Shown: one piece after another, positions 26,771-36,187 of the stretch | How positions within the stretch are numbered: position 1 is the stretch's first letter | Layout: each line of letters starts with the position of its first letter | Assembly (NCBI RefSeq): GCF_022341425.1 | Contig: NZ_JABFUC010000004.1 | Location: forward strand, 1 to 64,000 | From: Billgrantia campisalis | GTDB lineage: Bacteria; Pseudomonadota; Gammaproteobacteria; Pseudomonadales; Halomonadaceae | Length of the DNA stretch: 64,000 nucleotides | Direction of reading: 5' to 3' | Made by a program: the position numbers and the translations under genes | The notes under the pieces: generated by a model | Database searches by the model: none | What the model saw: the letters and a program-made list of their open reading frames with translations, nothing else | Told to the model about the DNA's origin: nothing

Positions 26771-28777
26771 TCAGGCCGGCGGCGCGGCGTCCGCTGGCTT
26801 GACAGTGGATGTGATCAGGCGTGCCCCAAAGGCTTCCTGAAGCTGGCGTACATGGGGGTCGCGCTCCAGGGCGTCAACCGCCACGGCGTGGCGTTCGGCG
26901 GCGATCCGCTCGGCGCGCTGCCGGGGCGTCTCCACCTCGGCGGGCAGCGGCCCCACCTCGATCTGCAGCTGGCGGGACACTTCGATGGAGGCCAGGGCCT
27001 CGCGGATGCGCCGCACGTGTACCTCGGCGTTCATGGCCGCCTGGGAGGGGTCCAGACGCAGCGTCAGCCGGCTGCCGTCATCGGCTTCGACCACGCAGTG
27101 GGCTGCCAGGTTGCGAGTCAGCCCGCCCAGGCCCAGCGCATCGAAGCGCGCCAGCCAGTCGGCGTGGGTAAAGCGTCCCGGCACAGCCTCGCTCGCCTCT
27201 GGCGTCGACGTGGCCGGTTCCGGGGCGGACGAGGCCGGCGCCGGGGCGGGCTGCGACGCCTCGAAGGCGGGCTCCACCGAGGCGGCTGGCTCGGGGGCGG
27301 CACTTGGGGCCGAGGCGCTTGCCGGGGATTCGCCCCGGGCAGGCAGAGACTCGGCCTGCTCCGACGCCATGACCGGCGCCGTGGCTGCCTGAGGCACGGG
27401 CGAAGATTCCGGGGGAGCGGACTCATCCTGCGGCAGCGCCTCCCAGGGCGGCGGCGCGTCAAGCTCCGCCTCACTCGGGCCCGGCGAGGCCGGAGCGGCG
27501 CTGGCCGGAGCGGCGCTGGTCGGGGCGGCGCTGGCCGCGGGCGATGGCGCCGCGGCAGAGGGCGACACCGGCTGGCCGGGTGCCGCGGCGGTTTCCTCGG
27601 GGGCGTCGGCACCGCCCTGGCCATCGGGCGCCCGGCCGCGCAGCGGCAGCGGGGTCCTCGCCGGCTGCGGCACACCCTGGGGGCGAAACGCCAGCATGCG
27701 CAGCAGGGTCATCTCCAGCGCCGTGCGCAGATCCGGGGCATTGGCCATGTCGCCGCGCCCCTGGATGCCGATCTGGTAGTAGAGCTGTACGTCCTCGGGG
27801 GTGAAGCGCGAGGCGAGCTCTAGCAGGGCGTCGCGGTCGCCGTGGCCGTTGTCCACCGCCTCGGGGACCATCTGGGCCACCGCCAGGCGGTGCAGCACGC
27901 CGGTGATATCGTCGAGCACCGCGGCGAAGTCGGGCCCCTGCTCGGCGAGCTGGGCGACCTCGGCCAGCACCCGGGGCGCATCCACCTCGGCCAGTGCCTC
28001 GGTGAGCGCCAGCACATGGCGATGGTCCAGGGTGCCGAGCATGGCCGCCACGTCGGCATGGCGCACCTGCCCCTGACCGAAGGCGATGGCCTGATCGGTG
28101 AGGCTCATGGCGTCGCGCATGGAGCCGTCGGCGGCCTTGCCGAGCAGCCACAGGGCGCTCTCCTCGCAGCCCACCCGCTCGGCCTCGAGCACCCGGGCCA
28201 GATGGTCGACGATGCGCTCGGGCGGCATGTTCTTGAGGGTGAACTGCAGGCAGCGCGACAGCACCGTGGCCGGCAGCTTCTGCGGGTCGGTGGTGGCCAG
28301 CAGGAACTTCACGTGGGGCGGCGGCTCTTCCAGGGTCTTAAGCAGCGCGTTGAAGCTGCTGGTGGAGAGCATGTGCACCTCGTCGATGAGATACACCTTG
28401 TAGCGCCCCTGGGTCGGCGCGTACTGGACATTGTCGAGCAGCTCGCGGGTGTCCTCGACCTTGGTGCGCGAGGCGGCGTCGACTTCGATCAGGTCGACGA
28501 AGCGCCCCTCGTCGATGGCCCGGCAGCTGGCGCACTCGCCGCAGGGGGTCGAGGTCACCGCCTCGTCGCCGTCTCCCTTGGCGGTACAGTTCAGGCACTT
28601 GGCGAGGATCCGCGCCAGGGTGGTCTTGCCCACGCCGCGGGTGCCGGTGAACAGGTAGGCGTGATGCAGCCGCCCCTGGTCCAGGGCATTGACCAGCGCG
28701 CGCTGGACATGCTCCTGGCCCACCAGCTCATGGAAAGTGCGCGGCCGCCACTTGCGGGCCAGTACCTGATAGCTCAT
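26771..28777 (-). CDS. dnaX: DNA polymerase III subunit tau (DnaX)
   Basis: Clamp-loader ATPase subunit that ties polymerase cores and helicase together, 668 residues. Walker A GTRGVGKTT is at about 45-53, zinc-binding cysteines occur around 61-85, and the DEVH Walker B is at about 132-135. A Pro/Ala/Ser-rich linker of roughly 200 residues precedes the tau-specific C-terminus. I see no A-AAA-AAG slippery site, so programmed frameshifting to gamma is not supported here. The ATG at 28777 (MSYQVLARKWRP) is the family start; the open frame runs 14 codons further upstream. Confidence 0.94.
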   Translation of the reverse strand: MSYQVLARKWRPRTFHELVGQEHVQRALVNALDQGRLHHAYLFTGTRGVGKTTLARILAKCLNCTAKGDGDEAVTSTPCGECASCRAIDEGRFVDLIEVDAASRTKVEDTRELLDNVQYAPTQGRYKVYLIDEVHMLSTSSFNALLKTLEEPPPHVKFLLATTDPQKLPATVLSRCLQFTLKNMPPERIVDHLARVLEAERVGCEESALWLLGKAADGSMRDAMSLTDQAIAFGQGQVRHADVAAMLGTLDHRHVLALTEALAEVDAPRVLAEVAQLAEQGPDFAAVLDDITGVLHRLAVAQMVPEAVDNGHGDRDALLELASRFTPEDVQLYYQIGIQGRGDMANAPDLRTALEMTLLRMLAFRPQGVPQPARTPLPLRGRAPDGQGGADAPEETAAAPGQPVSPSAAAPSPAASAAPTSAAPASAAPASPGPSEAELDAPPPWEALPQDESAPPESSPVPQAATAPVMASEQAESLPARGESPASASAPSAAPEPAASVEPAFEASQPAPAPASSAPEPATSTPEASEAVPGRFTHADWLARFDALGLGGLTRNLAAHCVVEADDGSRLTLRLDPSQAAMNAEVHVRRIREALASIEVSRQLQIEVGPLPAEVETPRQRAERIAAERHAVAVDALERDPHVRQLQEAFGARLITSTVKPADAAPPA

Positions 28778-28969
28778 GCAGCGCGAAATCCTTGCAACGA
28801 ATAAGAACAGCCTGGGCACTCGGGCGAGCCGAACGCGCCGGTCGACGGCAATCCCCCATTCTAGCGACTGGGGGAAGCCGCGGAAAGCGCGCCGGGGTCA
28901 CTGGCCCGTGCAATCGTCAAGCACCGCCTGGCGCCACGGGCGGCAGACCCAACTGCCGGCCACTCGAGA

Positions 28970-29893
28970 TCACGGCTGCCCGGCCGGCGTATAGTCGGCC
29001 AGCAGCGCTCTGCCCCGCCCGCGAATGAAGTCCAGGGCCCGCGCCCGCTTCCAGTCGTCGCGATAGACCAGGCCGAAGCTGAAGGTCATGGAGGGCGTGA
29101 AGGGGCGGATCACCACCCCGTCGTGGGGCGAAAGCTGATCCCGGGCGGTGACCGGGTTCATCACCGTGATCCCCACCCGGTTGGCCACCAGCGCGGCGAT
29201 GGTACCGATATTGGCCTCGGTCTTGCCGGCGATATGGATACCGTGACGGGCGATCAGCTCGAGCAAGGGGTTGGTGCCGAGGCTCGGCTGGTTGCTGATC
29301 ACCAGGTGCTGGTCACGCAGGTCCTGGACCTCGATCCGCTCGCGTTCGGCCAGGGCATGCCCCGCTGGCAGCAGGCAGACCGCCTGAGTGGTCAGCCACG
29401 GCTCCACCCGCAGCAAGCGGGAGGTCACCGGCAGGGTAACGAAGCCGATATCGGCATGGCTCGACTCCACGGCGAGCTGCACCTCATGGCTGGACATCAT
29501 GTCCAGGCTGATGCTGAAGCGTTGACTCTCCTCCAGCAGCGCGGCCACCAGGCGCGGCACGAAGCCGAACGAGAGGCCGGGAATGGCGGCGATGCGCAGC
29601 CGCGAGGTGCCGAACTCCTTGAGCGCCAGCACGCTGTGGCGCAGCTCCTCGATATTGCCCATCAGCCGAAGGATCTCGTCGTACAGCTCGCGGGCCTCCG
29701 GCGTGGCGACCAGGCGGTTCTTCTCCCGCAGGAAGAGCTCAATCCCCAGGTTCCGCTCGAGCTGCGCCAGCGAACGACTGACCCCCGACTGGGTGATGCC
29801 CAGGGTGCGCGCCGCCTGGGAGGCGCTACCCGCCTCGAACAGCGACTTGAAGATCGCCAGCGCCTTGAGCGAGTGAATATTCACATCAGCCAT
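28970..29893 (-). CDS. LysR-family transcriptional regulator
   Basis: DNA-binding regulator of 307 residues. An N-terminal winged helix-turn-helix (ARTLGITQSGVSRSLAQLER, about 25-45) is followed by a periplasmic-binding-protein-like effector domain (about 90-300). It is divergent from the catabolic operon, with 111 bp between the start codons, the classic arrangement for control of the neighbour. An inverted repeat in that gap is the probable operator. The effector is likely the pathway substrate or an intermediate, as inference from arrangement. It falls near the CynR/GbpR-type LysR group by its opening, but the subfamily is not assured. Confidence 0.88.
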   Translation of the reverse strand: MADVNIHSLKALAIFKSLFEAGSASQAARTLGITQSGVSRSLAQLERNLGIELFLREKNRLVATPEARELYDEILRLMGNIEELRHSVLALKEFGTSRLRIAAIPGLSFGFVPRLVAALLEESQRFSISLDMMSSHEVQLAVESSHADIGFVTLPVTSRLLRVEPWLTTQAVCLLPAGHALAERERIEVQDLRDQHLVISNQPSLGTNPLLELIARHGIHIAGKTEANIGTIAALVANRVGITVMNPVTARDQLSPHDGVVIRPFTPSMTFSFGLVYRDDWKRARALDFIRGRGRALLADYTPAGQP

Positions 29894-29920
29894 GACTTTT
29901 ACTCATCGAAATCAATAAAA

Positions 29921-29947
29921 ACATCATATATTGAAATATGTTGATGT
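29921..29947. promoter_or_regulatory. Putative LysR operator
   Basis: ACATCA and TGATGT form a perfect 6 bp inverted repeat separated by 15 AT-rich bases, with a nested CATAT/ATATG. The local sequence is far more AT-rich than the flanks and lies between the divergent LysR gene and the aminotransferase operon. Confidence 0.6.
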
Positions 29948-30004
29948 CGCTACCTAGACTGCAAGGAGTCTCCCAACACCCCATAACGACAAACGGAAGC
30001 CTCG

Positions 30005-31375
30005 ATGACCGACTCCCCGCTGTTCTACCAGGCCGGCCCGGCCCTGCCGGAAGTCAGCCACGCCGATGGCGTCACCCTCTGGGACACCGCCGGCAAGGCC
30101 TACCTGGACGGCTGCTCCGGCGCCATCGCCTGCAACCTCGGCCACGGCCGGCTGGATATCCGCAGCGCCATGCTCGACCAGCTCGACCGGGTCGCCTTCA
30201 CCTACCGGACCCAGTTCGAGAGTGCCCCGGCGCTGGCCCTGGGCCGCGCCCTGGTGGCGCTCACCGACCGCGCCCTACAGAAGGTGTTCTTCGTCTCCAG
30301 CGGCTCCGAGGCCGTGGAGTCGGCGCTGAAGCTGGCCCGCCAGTACTTCGTCGCCACCGGCGAGACTCAGCGGCAGCGCTTCGTTTCGCTGCGCCCCTCC
30401 TACCACGGCAGCACCCTGGGGGCGCTGGGCGTCACCGGCTACCGGCCCCTGGAGGCTCCCTTCGCCGAGCTCACCCGGGCTTCGCTCAAGGTCCCGGGAC
30501 CGGACTTCTACCGCCATGCCGACCGCGATGACGGCGCCCATGTGGACCGGGTGCTGGCCGAGACCCGGGCGGCCATCGAGGCCGCCGGGCCCGAGTCGAT
30601 CATCGCCTTCGTGCTGGAGCCGGTGGGCGGCGCCAGCACCGGCGCCCGGCTGCTGGGTGAGCGCTACCTGAAGGGCATCCGCGCGCTGTGCGACGAGTTC
30701 GGCTGCCTGCTGATCCTCGACGAGGTGCTCACCGGCGTGGGCCGCACCGGCGCCTGGTTCGCCTATCAGCACTACGGGGTGACCCCCGACCTGCTGGCCA
30801 CCGCCAAGGGGCTGGGCGCCGGCTACTACCCGGTGGGGGCGCTGCTGGCCCGGGACGACATCGTCGACGAGGTGATGGCCAGCGGCGGCTTCCAGCACGG
30901 CCACACCTATGCCGGCAACCCCCTGGCCTGCGCCACCGGCCTGGCCGTGATCGAGGCGATCCGCCGCGAGCGACTGCTGGAGAATACCCGGGCGCGGGGC
31001 GAGCAGCTCGGCGCCGGCCTGCGGGCGCTGGCCGAGCGCTATGCCTGGGTCGGCCAGGTGCGCGGTCTGGGCCTGCTGTGGGGCGTGGAGCTGGTGGCCG
31101 ACCCCGCGACCCGCGAGGCCTTCCCGGCCGAGCAGAACCGCTTCGCCCAGCTCACCGCCCTGGCCAGGGAGGAGGGGTTGTTGATCTATCCCCGCCGGAC
31201 CCTGGACGGCGTGGCCGGCGACCACGTCCTGGTCACCCCGCCGCTGACCATTCGCACCGACGAGGTGGAGACCCTGCTCGAGCGGCTGGGTCGTGCCATG
31301 GCGCGCTTCGACCGGGCACTGGCCGACGAGGCCACCGTCGTCTCGCCCCAACCGATGGAGGCTCGCCCGTCATGA
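30005..31375 (+). CDS. Class III PLP-dependent aminotransferase
   Basis: Fold-type I, omega-type aminotransferase with 456 residues. The PLP-phosphate site SSGSEAVESALKLAR, the Asp of LILDEVLTGVGRTG and the Schiff-base lysine (about Lys268, in ATAKGLGAGYYPVGALL) are all present. Such enzymes remove amino groups distal to, or beta to, a carboxylate. It is the first gene of an operon in which every junction overlaps, and next to a CoA-transferase and thiolase a beta-amino acid substrate that gives a 3-oxo acid is the best reading. That specificity is inference. Confidence 0.9.
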   Translation: MTDSPLFYQAGPALPEVSHADGVTLWDTAGKAYLDGCSGAIACNLGHGRLDIRSAMLDQLDRVAFTYRTQFESAPALALGRALVALTDRALQKVFFVSSGSEAVESALKLARQYFVATGETQRQRFVSLRPSYHGSTLGALGVTGYRPLEAPFAELTRASLKVPGPDFYRHADRDDGAHVDRVLAETRAAIEAAGPESIIAFVLEPVGGASTGARLLGERYLKGIRALCDEFGCLLILDEVLTGVGRTGAWFAYQHYGVTPDLLATAKGLGAGYYPVGALLARDDIVDEVMASGGFQHGHTYAGNPLACATGLAVIEAIRRERLLENTRARGEQLGAGLRALAERYAWVGQVRGLGLLWGVELVADPATREAFPAEQNRFAQLTALAREEGLLIYPRRTLDGVAGDHVLVTPPLTIRTDEVETLLERLGRAMARFDRALADEATVVSPQPMEARPS

Positions 31376-32073
31376 CGCTGCTCAATCGAAAGGTCTGCGA
31401 CCTCGAGACGGCGGTGGCCGCCATCCCGGAGGGCGCCACCATCATGGTCGGCGGCTTCGGCTCGCCGGGCACCCCCTTCGCGCTGCTCGACGCCCTGCTC
31501 GAATCGGGCCAGGGCGGACTCACCCTGATCAAGAACGATGCCAACGAACCCGGCATCGGCATCGGCCGGCTGATCGAGGCCGGGCGCGTCCGGCGGCTGA
31601 TCACCTCCCACCTGGGGCTCAACCGCACCGCCATCGAGGCAATGAACGCGGGCAGTCTCGAGGTGAGCTTTCACCCCCAGGGGCTGCTCGCCGAGAAGAT
31701 CCGCTGCGCCGGCGCCGGCCACGGCGGCTTTCTCACCGACATCGGCCAGGGCACCGAGATCGCCGAGGGGCGCCGTGAGATCGAGATCGACGGCCGCCCC
31801 TGGGGGATCGAACCCGCCCTGCACGCCGACGTCGCCCTGATCCACGCCGAGCGGGCCGACCGCTACGGCAACCTGATCTACCGCGCCACCGCCAGCAACT
31901 TCAACCCGCTGATGGCGATGGCCGCCGACCAGGTGATCGCCCAGGCCTATCGCCTGGACGCACCGGGCGAACTGCCCATCGACAGCGTCCACACCCCCTG
32001 CGCCTTCGTCAGCCGGGTGGTGCGGGTCGACCGAGCCACCAGTGAACAGGGAGTGCGCCCCCATGGCCTCTGA
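31372..32073 (+). CDS. 3-oxoacid CoA-transferase, subunit A
   Basis: Alpha subunit of a family I CoA-transferase with 233 residues. The CoA-binding glycine motif GGFGSPGTPFALLDALL and LIKNDANEPGIGIG are visible, as are the family blocks YRATASNFNPLMAMAAD and DSVHTPCAF. It overlaps the aminotransferase stop by ATGA and the B subunit by 11 bp. With subunit B it should activate a 3-oxo acid with CoA from succinyl-CoA or acetyl-CoA, preparing it for thiolytic cleavage by the last enzyme of the operon. Confidence 0.9.
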   Translation: MTLLNRKVCDLETAVAAIPEGATIMVGGFGSPGTPFALLDALLESGQGGLTLIKNDANEPGIGIGRLIEAGRVRRLITSHLGLNRTAIEAMNAGSLEVSFHPQGLLAEKIRCAGAGHGGFLTDIGQGTEIAEGRREIEIDGRPWGIEPALHADVALIHAERADRYGNLIYRATASNFNPLMAMAADQVIAQAYRLDAPGELPIDSVHTPCAFVSRVVRVDRATSEQGVRPHGL

Positions 32074-32716
32074 CACTCAGCGCATCCTGGCCCGGGCCGC
32101 CCGGGAGGTGATCCCCGGCCAGATCGTCAACCTCGGCATCGGTCTGCCGACCCGCCTCTTCCACTACCTGCCCGAGGAGATGGAAGTGCTGGTGCACTCC
32201 GAGAACGGCGTGCTGGGCTGCCGCCCGCGCCGCGAGGGGGAAGCGCCGGACCACGACATGATCGACTCCGGCGGGGCCTATATCGCCACCCGCCCCGGCG
32301 CCAGCGTCTTCGATAGCGCCACCTCCTTCGCCATGATCCGGCGTAGCCGGGTCGACGTCACCTTCATGGGCGCCTTCGAGGTCGACGCCGCCGGCAACCT
32401 GGCCAACTGGAAGATCCCCGGCAAGTTCTCGCCGGGGATCGGCGGCGCCATGGAGCTGGCCCAGAAGGTCAAGCGGCTGGTGATTCTGTGCTCGCACAAC
32501 GACAAGCACGGCAACCCCAAGATACTGGCGCGCTGTCGACTGCCGCTGACCGCGGCCGCCTGTGTGTCGCGCATCATCACCGACAAGGCGGTAATGGACG
32601 TCAGCCCCGCGGGGCTCGAGGCCGTGGAGATCGCCGAAGGGCTGAGCGTTGCCGAGCTGCGCGACGCCACCGGCGCGCGGCTTGCCATCGACGAATCGCG
32701 ACTGGGGAGGTTCTGA
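32063..32716 (+). CDS. 3-oxoacid CoA-transferase, subunit B
   Basis: Beta subunit, 217 residues. The catalytic glutamate is Glu47 in VHSENGVLG, which forms the glutamyl-CoA intermediate. GIGLPT and GGAMELAQKVKRLVI are further family blocks. The ATG at 32063 (MASDTQ) is preferred; the frame is open 7 codons upstream inside subunit A. The stop overlaps the next start (TGATG). Confidence 0.9.
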   Translation: MASDTQRILARAAREVIPGQIVNLGIGLPTRLFHYLPEEMEVLVHSENGVLGCRPRREGEAPDHDMIDSGGAYIATRPGASVFDSATSFAMIRRSRVDVTFMGAFEVDAAGNLANWKIPGKFSPGIGGAMELAQKVKRLVILCSHNDKHGNPKILARCRLPLTAAACVSRIITDKAVMDVSPAGLEAVEIAEGLSVAELRDATGARLAIDESRLGRF

Positions 32717-33999
32717 TGCTGGATGCCACCGAGAAACGCATCGTCGCTGCCTGCGAGGCGCTGATGGACGACACCCTGGCGCTGACCCGCGACCTGGTGC
32801 GCGGCTACAGCGTACTGGGCCGGGAGCACGGGGCCCTGGACACTATGGAGGCCTGGTTCGAGCGCCTCGGCCTGCCGGCCACCCGGGTGCCGCTGGACGC
32901 CCCGGGCTTTGCCGAGCACCCCCATCGCGTCCCCACCGAGTGGGACAGCGCCGGGCGCTACAACCTGGTCTCACGACTGAACCCCGGGGCCAACGGCCCG
33001 CACCTGGTGTTCAACGGCCACCTGGATGTGGTGCCCGCCGAGCCCACCGACATGTGGACCCGCCCGCCCTGGGAGCCCTGGGAGCAGGACGGCTGGCTCT
33101 ACGGCCGCGGTGCCGGCGACATGAAGGCCGGCATCGCCGCCATGGTCATGGCGGTGGCCGCCGTGCGCCAGGCCGGCGTGGCCATCGACTTCCCGCTGAC
33201 CCTGCAGACGGTGATCGAGGAGGAGTGCACCGGCAACGGCGCCCTGGCCTGCCTGCACCAGGGCTACAGCGGCGATTTTGTGCTGATCCCCGAGCCCTTC
33301 GGCGCCCGTATCCTGAGCGGCCAGGTGGGGGTGCTGTGGTTTCGCATGCGCCTGGACGGCGTACCGGCCCACGTGCTCGACACCGCCGCCGGCAAGAACG
33401 CCATCGAGACCCTGCAGCAGTACCTGCCGGCGCTCAAGGCGCTGGAGGCGGAGATCAACGCCCTGCCCCGCCCGGCGCTTTATGACGACCACCCGCATCC
33501 CTTCAACCTCAGCATCGGCCGGGTGGAGGGGGGCAACTGGGCCTCCAGCGTGCCGGCCCACGCCATCCTCGAGGGGCGCGTCGGCTTCCCGCCCGGCATG
33601 ACGCCCGACGACGCCATGCAGCGAGTGCGCGAAACCCTCGCCGCGCGTCATGCCGAGCTCGACGACGCCACGCCCCCACCCCGGATCAGCTTCCACGGCT
33701 TCCGCTCCGAGGGGCACCTGGTCGACCTGGACACCCCCGGCATCCGGCTGCTCTCAGCATGCCACGAGGCGCTGCTCGGCGAACCGCCGGCCCACTACCT
33801 CGCCACCTGCACCACCGACCTGCGCGCCTTCCACGTTGCGGGCGAGATCAACGGCACCTGCTACGGCCCGGTGGCCGAGCGCATCCACGGCGTGGACGAG
33901 TGCGTGGAGATCGACTCCATCCGCCACGTGCTGACCACCTATGCGCTGTTCCTCCACCGCTGGGCGCGCCTGGCCGAATCCCGGGAGACCAACCAATGA
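32716..33999 (+). CDS. M20-family (ArgE/DapE-type) amidohydrolase
   Basis: Zinc-dependent deacylase of 427 residues. The metal-binding segments FNGHLDVVP and YGRGAGDMKAGIAAMV and the catalytic IEEECTGNGAL are intact, and a dimerisation domain lies in the middle. ArgE/DapE relatives cleave N-acetyl or N-succinyl amides of amino acids. Placed between the CoA-transferase and thiolase genes, with stop/start overlaps on both sides, it probably deacylates a pathway intermediate such as an N-acetylated amino acid. Substrate inference only. Confidence 0.87.
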   Translation: MLDATEKRIVAACEALMDDTLALTRDLVRGYSVLGREHGALDTMEAWFERLGLPATRVPLDAPGFAEHPHRVPTEWDSAGRYNLVSRLNPGANGPHLVFNGHLDVVPAEPTDMWTRPPWEPWEQDGWLYGRGAGDMKAGIAAMVMAVAAVRQAGVAIDFPLTLQTVIEEECTGNGALACLHQGYSGDFVLIPEPFGARILSGQVGVLWFRMRLDGVPAHVLDTAAGKNAIETLQQYLPALKALEAEINALPRPALYDDHPHPFNLSIGRVEGGNWASSVPAHAILEGRVGFPPGMTPDDAMQRVRETLAARHAELDDATPPPRISFHGFRSEGHLVDLDTPGIRLLSACHEALLGEPPAHYLATCTTDLRAFHVAGEINGTCYGPVAERIHGVDECVEIDSIRHVLTTYALFLHRWARLAESRETNQ

Positions 34000-35186
34000 A
34001 AGATGTCTACCTCGCCGACTACGCCCGCAGCGCCTTCACCCGCGCCCACCCCCGCAAGCCGGAGGTGGACGCCTGGGCCGACACCCGCGGCGACGCCCTG
34101 CTGGCCAAGGTGATCGACGCCCTGCTCGCGCGGGGCGACCTCGACGGCGCCGCCGTAGAAGACCTCAGCGTGGGCTGCGCCCTGCCGGTCAAGGAGCAGT
34201 GGAGCTTCGGGGGGCGCTATCCGCTGTGGCTAGCCGAGCGCCTGGGGGAGCGGAGCCGCGGCTGCGCCAGCCGCCAGGTCGACCAGCAGTGCGGCTCGGG
34301 GCTGGCTGCCCTGCGCGCCACCGCCCGGGAGATCCAGGCCGGCGCCATCGAGGTGGGCATCGCCGGCGGCTTCGAGAACATGAGCCGAGTCCCCATGGGG
34401 CCGGCGCTGTTCAAGGAGGGTGTGCTGACCAGCCCGGCCGTGCTGCGCGACGCCGCCTGGCTGGAGCTCGGCGTAGCGCTGAACATGGGCCTTACCGCCG
34501 AGCGCCTGGCCGAGCCCGCGGGCATCGGGCGCGAGGCCATGGACGCCTTCGCCCTGACCTCGCACCGGCGGGCCGCCGCTGCCGAGGCCGAGGGCCGCTT
34601 CGCCGGCGAGCGTCTGACCCTGGCCAACGCCGCCGGCGAGGGCGTCGCCCGGGACGCCAACCTTCGTGCCGATACCAGCGCCGAGCGCCTCGCCGGCCTC
34701 GACCCGGTCTTCCAGGAAGGCGGCCGGGTGACCGCCGGCAACAGCTCGCCGCTAACCTCCGGGGCCGCCGCCGCCCTGCTGATGTCCGAGGCGGCCCTGG
34801 CGCGCCATGGCGCCACACCGCTGGCCCGGGTGGTGGGCATCGCCGACTGCGGGGTCGCCCCGGAGCGGATGGGCGCCGGGGCGGCCGCCGCCATCCGCCG
34901 CGTGCTGGACCAGACCGGCCTCGCCGTCGCCGAGATCGACGCCTGGGAGGTCAACGAGGCCTTCGCCGCGGTGCCGCTCCACGCCATGGGCGAGCTGGCG
35001 CTGGACCCCGCGCGGGTCAACGTCTGGGGCGGCGCCCTGGCGCTCGGCCACCCGCTGGGCGCCACCGGCATCCGGCTGGCCGGCACCCTGGCACGGATTC
35101 TCCCGTCCCGACGAGGGCGCTACGGCTGCGCGGCCGCCTGCATCGGCGGCGGCCAGGGCATCGCGATGATCCTTGAGCGCTGCTGA
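33996..35186 (+). CDS. Thiolase (acetyl-CoA acyltransferase)
   Basis: Degradative-type thiolase of 396 residues. The nucleophile is Cys99 in VDQQCGSGLAAL; NEAFAAVPLHAM, LGHPLGATG and the C-terminal CIGGGQGIAM complete the active site. It should split a 3-oxoacyl-CoA into acetyl-CoA and a shortened acyl-CoA. The start overlaps the M20 gene by ATGA. It was followed by a further gene: CAAGGACCCC (35212-35221) looks like a ribosome site now facing the TnpB element. Confidence 0.9.
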   Translation: MKDVYLADYARSAFTRAHPRKPEVDAWADTRGDALLAKVIDALLARGDLDGAAVEDLSVGCALPVKEQWSFGGRYPLWLAERLGERSRGCASRQVDQQCGSGLAALRATAREIQAGAIEVGIAGGFENMSRVPMGPALFKEGVLTSPAVLRDAAWLELGVALNMGLTAERLAEPAGIGREAMDAFALTSHRRAAAAEAEGRFAGERLTLANAAGEGVARDANLRADTSAERLAGLDPVFQEGGRVTAGNSSPLTSGAAAALLMSEAALARHGATPLARVVGIADCGVAPERMGAGAAAAIRRVLDQTGLAVAEIDAWEVNEAFAAVPLHAMGELALDPARVNVWGGALALGHPLGATGIRLAGTLARILPSRRGRYGCAAACIGGGQGIAMILERC

Positions 35187-35225
35187 CGGCGCCCCGCTCT
35201 TACGACACCCACAAGGACCCCAACA

Positions 35226-35985
35226 TTGACTGCCCCCCTCCCTGAAGGAAGGGGATTCCCAATTCACCGAGAACCGGACACGGAGATGGACTCCATGCCA
35301 CTTAGAGGGACTCGACGCAGATCACTTGGTTCTCGTTGACGATCTGGCGGGACAGCTTGTGCAAGCGGTCCATCCGGCAATCGGACATCTTGGCGTGAAG
35401 TCGGGCCACTTTCTGCCGAGCCTTGGCGCGATTCTTCGATCCGCGCTGCTTCTTGCTCAGCCGCCGCTGCGCCTTGGCGAGCTTGGCCGCGTACTTTGCC
35501 GTATGGCGGGGATTGCCGGTTCGATGCCCGTCGCTGGTGACGAACAGATCTTTCAGGCCGAGATCAATGCCCACCATCTTCGGGATGACAGGCAGCGCCT
35601 CGGGGTCGAACTCGCAGAGGCAGCTGACGAAATAGCGCCCTGACGAGTCCTTGGAAGCGGTCACGGTGGTCGGCTCGCTGGGCAGCTCTCGGCTCCAGCG
35701 GATCGCCAGCGGCGCCTTGCACTTGGCCAGGAACAGCTGGCCGTCGCAGTACTTGAACGCCGAGCGCGTGAACTCAGCCGACTGGCGGTGCCGCTTGCTC
35801 TTGAATCTCGGGTAGCGGGCACGGCCCTCGAAGAAGTGCTTGAACGCCGTTTGCTGGTGGCGCAGGCACTGCTGAAGCGGGACCGAACTAACCTCATTGA
35901 GAAAAGCGGTGTCGGCGGCCTTTTTCATCCGCGACAGCTCAGCGTTTGCCGCCACATAGCCGAACTTTTTTCGGCGCTCATAGAT
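35226..35985 (-). mobile_element. Decayed IS200/IS605-group (IS1341-like) TnpB element
   Basis: The minus-strand right end is recognisable: a CCCC..GGGG hairpin with TGAA/TTCA loop (35235-35254) is followed by GTCAA, whose complement is TTGAC at 35226-35230, the usual right-terminal cleavage context. A tnpB fragment lies inside; no tnpA is present. The left end is lost where the sequence joins an amino-acid binding-protein gene in the opposite sense. In intact elements the right end is the 3' part of the omega RNA and the flanking bases serve as its guide. Confidence 0.75.
35302..35985 (-). pseudogene. tnpB, truncated at both ends
   Basis: About 225 codons of a TnpB, the RNA-guided nuclease ancestor of Cas12, normally near 400 residues. 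It includes the OrfB helix-turn-helix/REC-like part (TAFLNEVSSVPLQQCLRHQ), the first RuvC aspartate in GIDLGLKDLF and the second-site glutamate in VICVESL, after which it stops. The zinc ribbon (two CxxC) and third RuvC acidic residue are gone, as is the N-terminal start. The open frame extends to 36042 only because it reads the adjacent binding-protein gene antisense. Not expected to be active. Confidence 0.85.
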
Positions 35986-35989
35986 CGGC

Positions 35990-36187
35990 GAGAACGCCAT
36001 TCTCAACGCCAACCTGGCCGTGCAGCCACTGGGCGACCCCATCTACGTGGACGATATCGGCATCGCCGTGAACAAGGGCAACGGGGAGATGCTCGACCGG
36101 CTCAACGAGGCACTCGCCACCATTCAGGAGAACGGCACCTACGCCGAGATCAGTGAGCAATACTTTGGCCGCGATATCTCGCAGTAG
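35990..36187 (+). pseudogene. Amino-acid ABC solute-binding protein, 3' remnant
   Basis: The last 65 or so codons of a family 3 periplasmic binding protein: PLGDPIYVDDIGIAVNKGN, LNEALATIQENGTYAEISEQ and the terminal YFGRDIS are typical of polar amino-acid receptors. The N-terminal three quarters, including the signal peptide, are missing. The fragment runs into a good terminator. It continues the direction of the catabolic operon, so it was probably the substrate receptor of that pathway before the TnpB element came in. Confidence 0.8.

Noticed and set aside
27180..27650. Programmed frameshift site for a gamma form of DnaX in the Pro/Ala linker
   Set aside because: No A-AAA-AAG or similar slippery heptamer or following hairpin is visible; the region is very GC-rich.
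36001..36042. Start of the tnpB frame at 36042
   Set aside because: The first 21 codons are antisense to the binding-protein remnant; TnpB similarity begins only near 35985.
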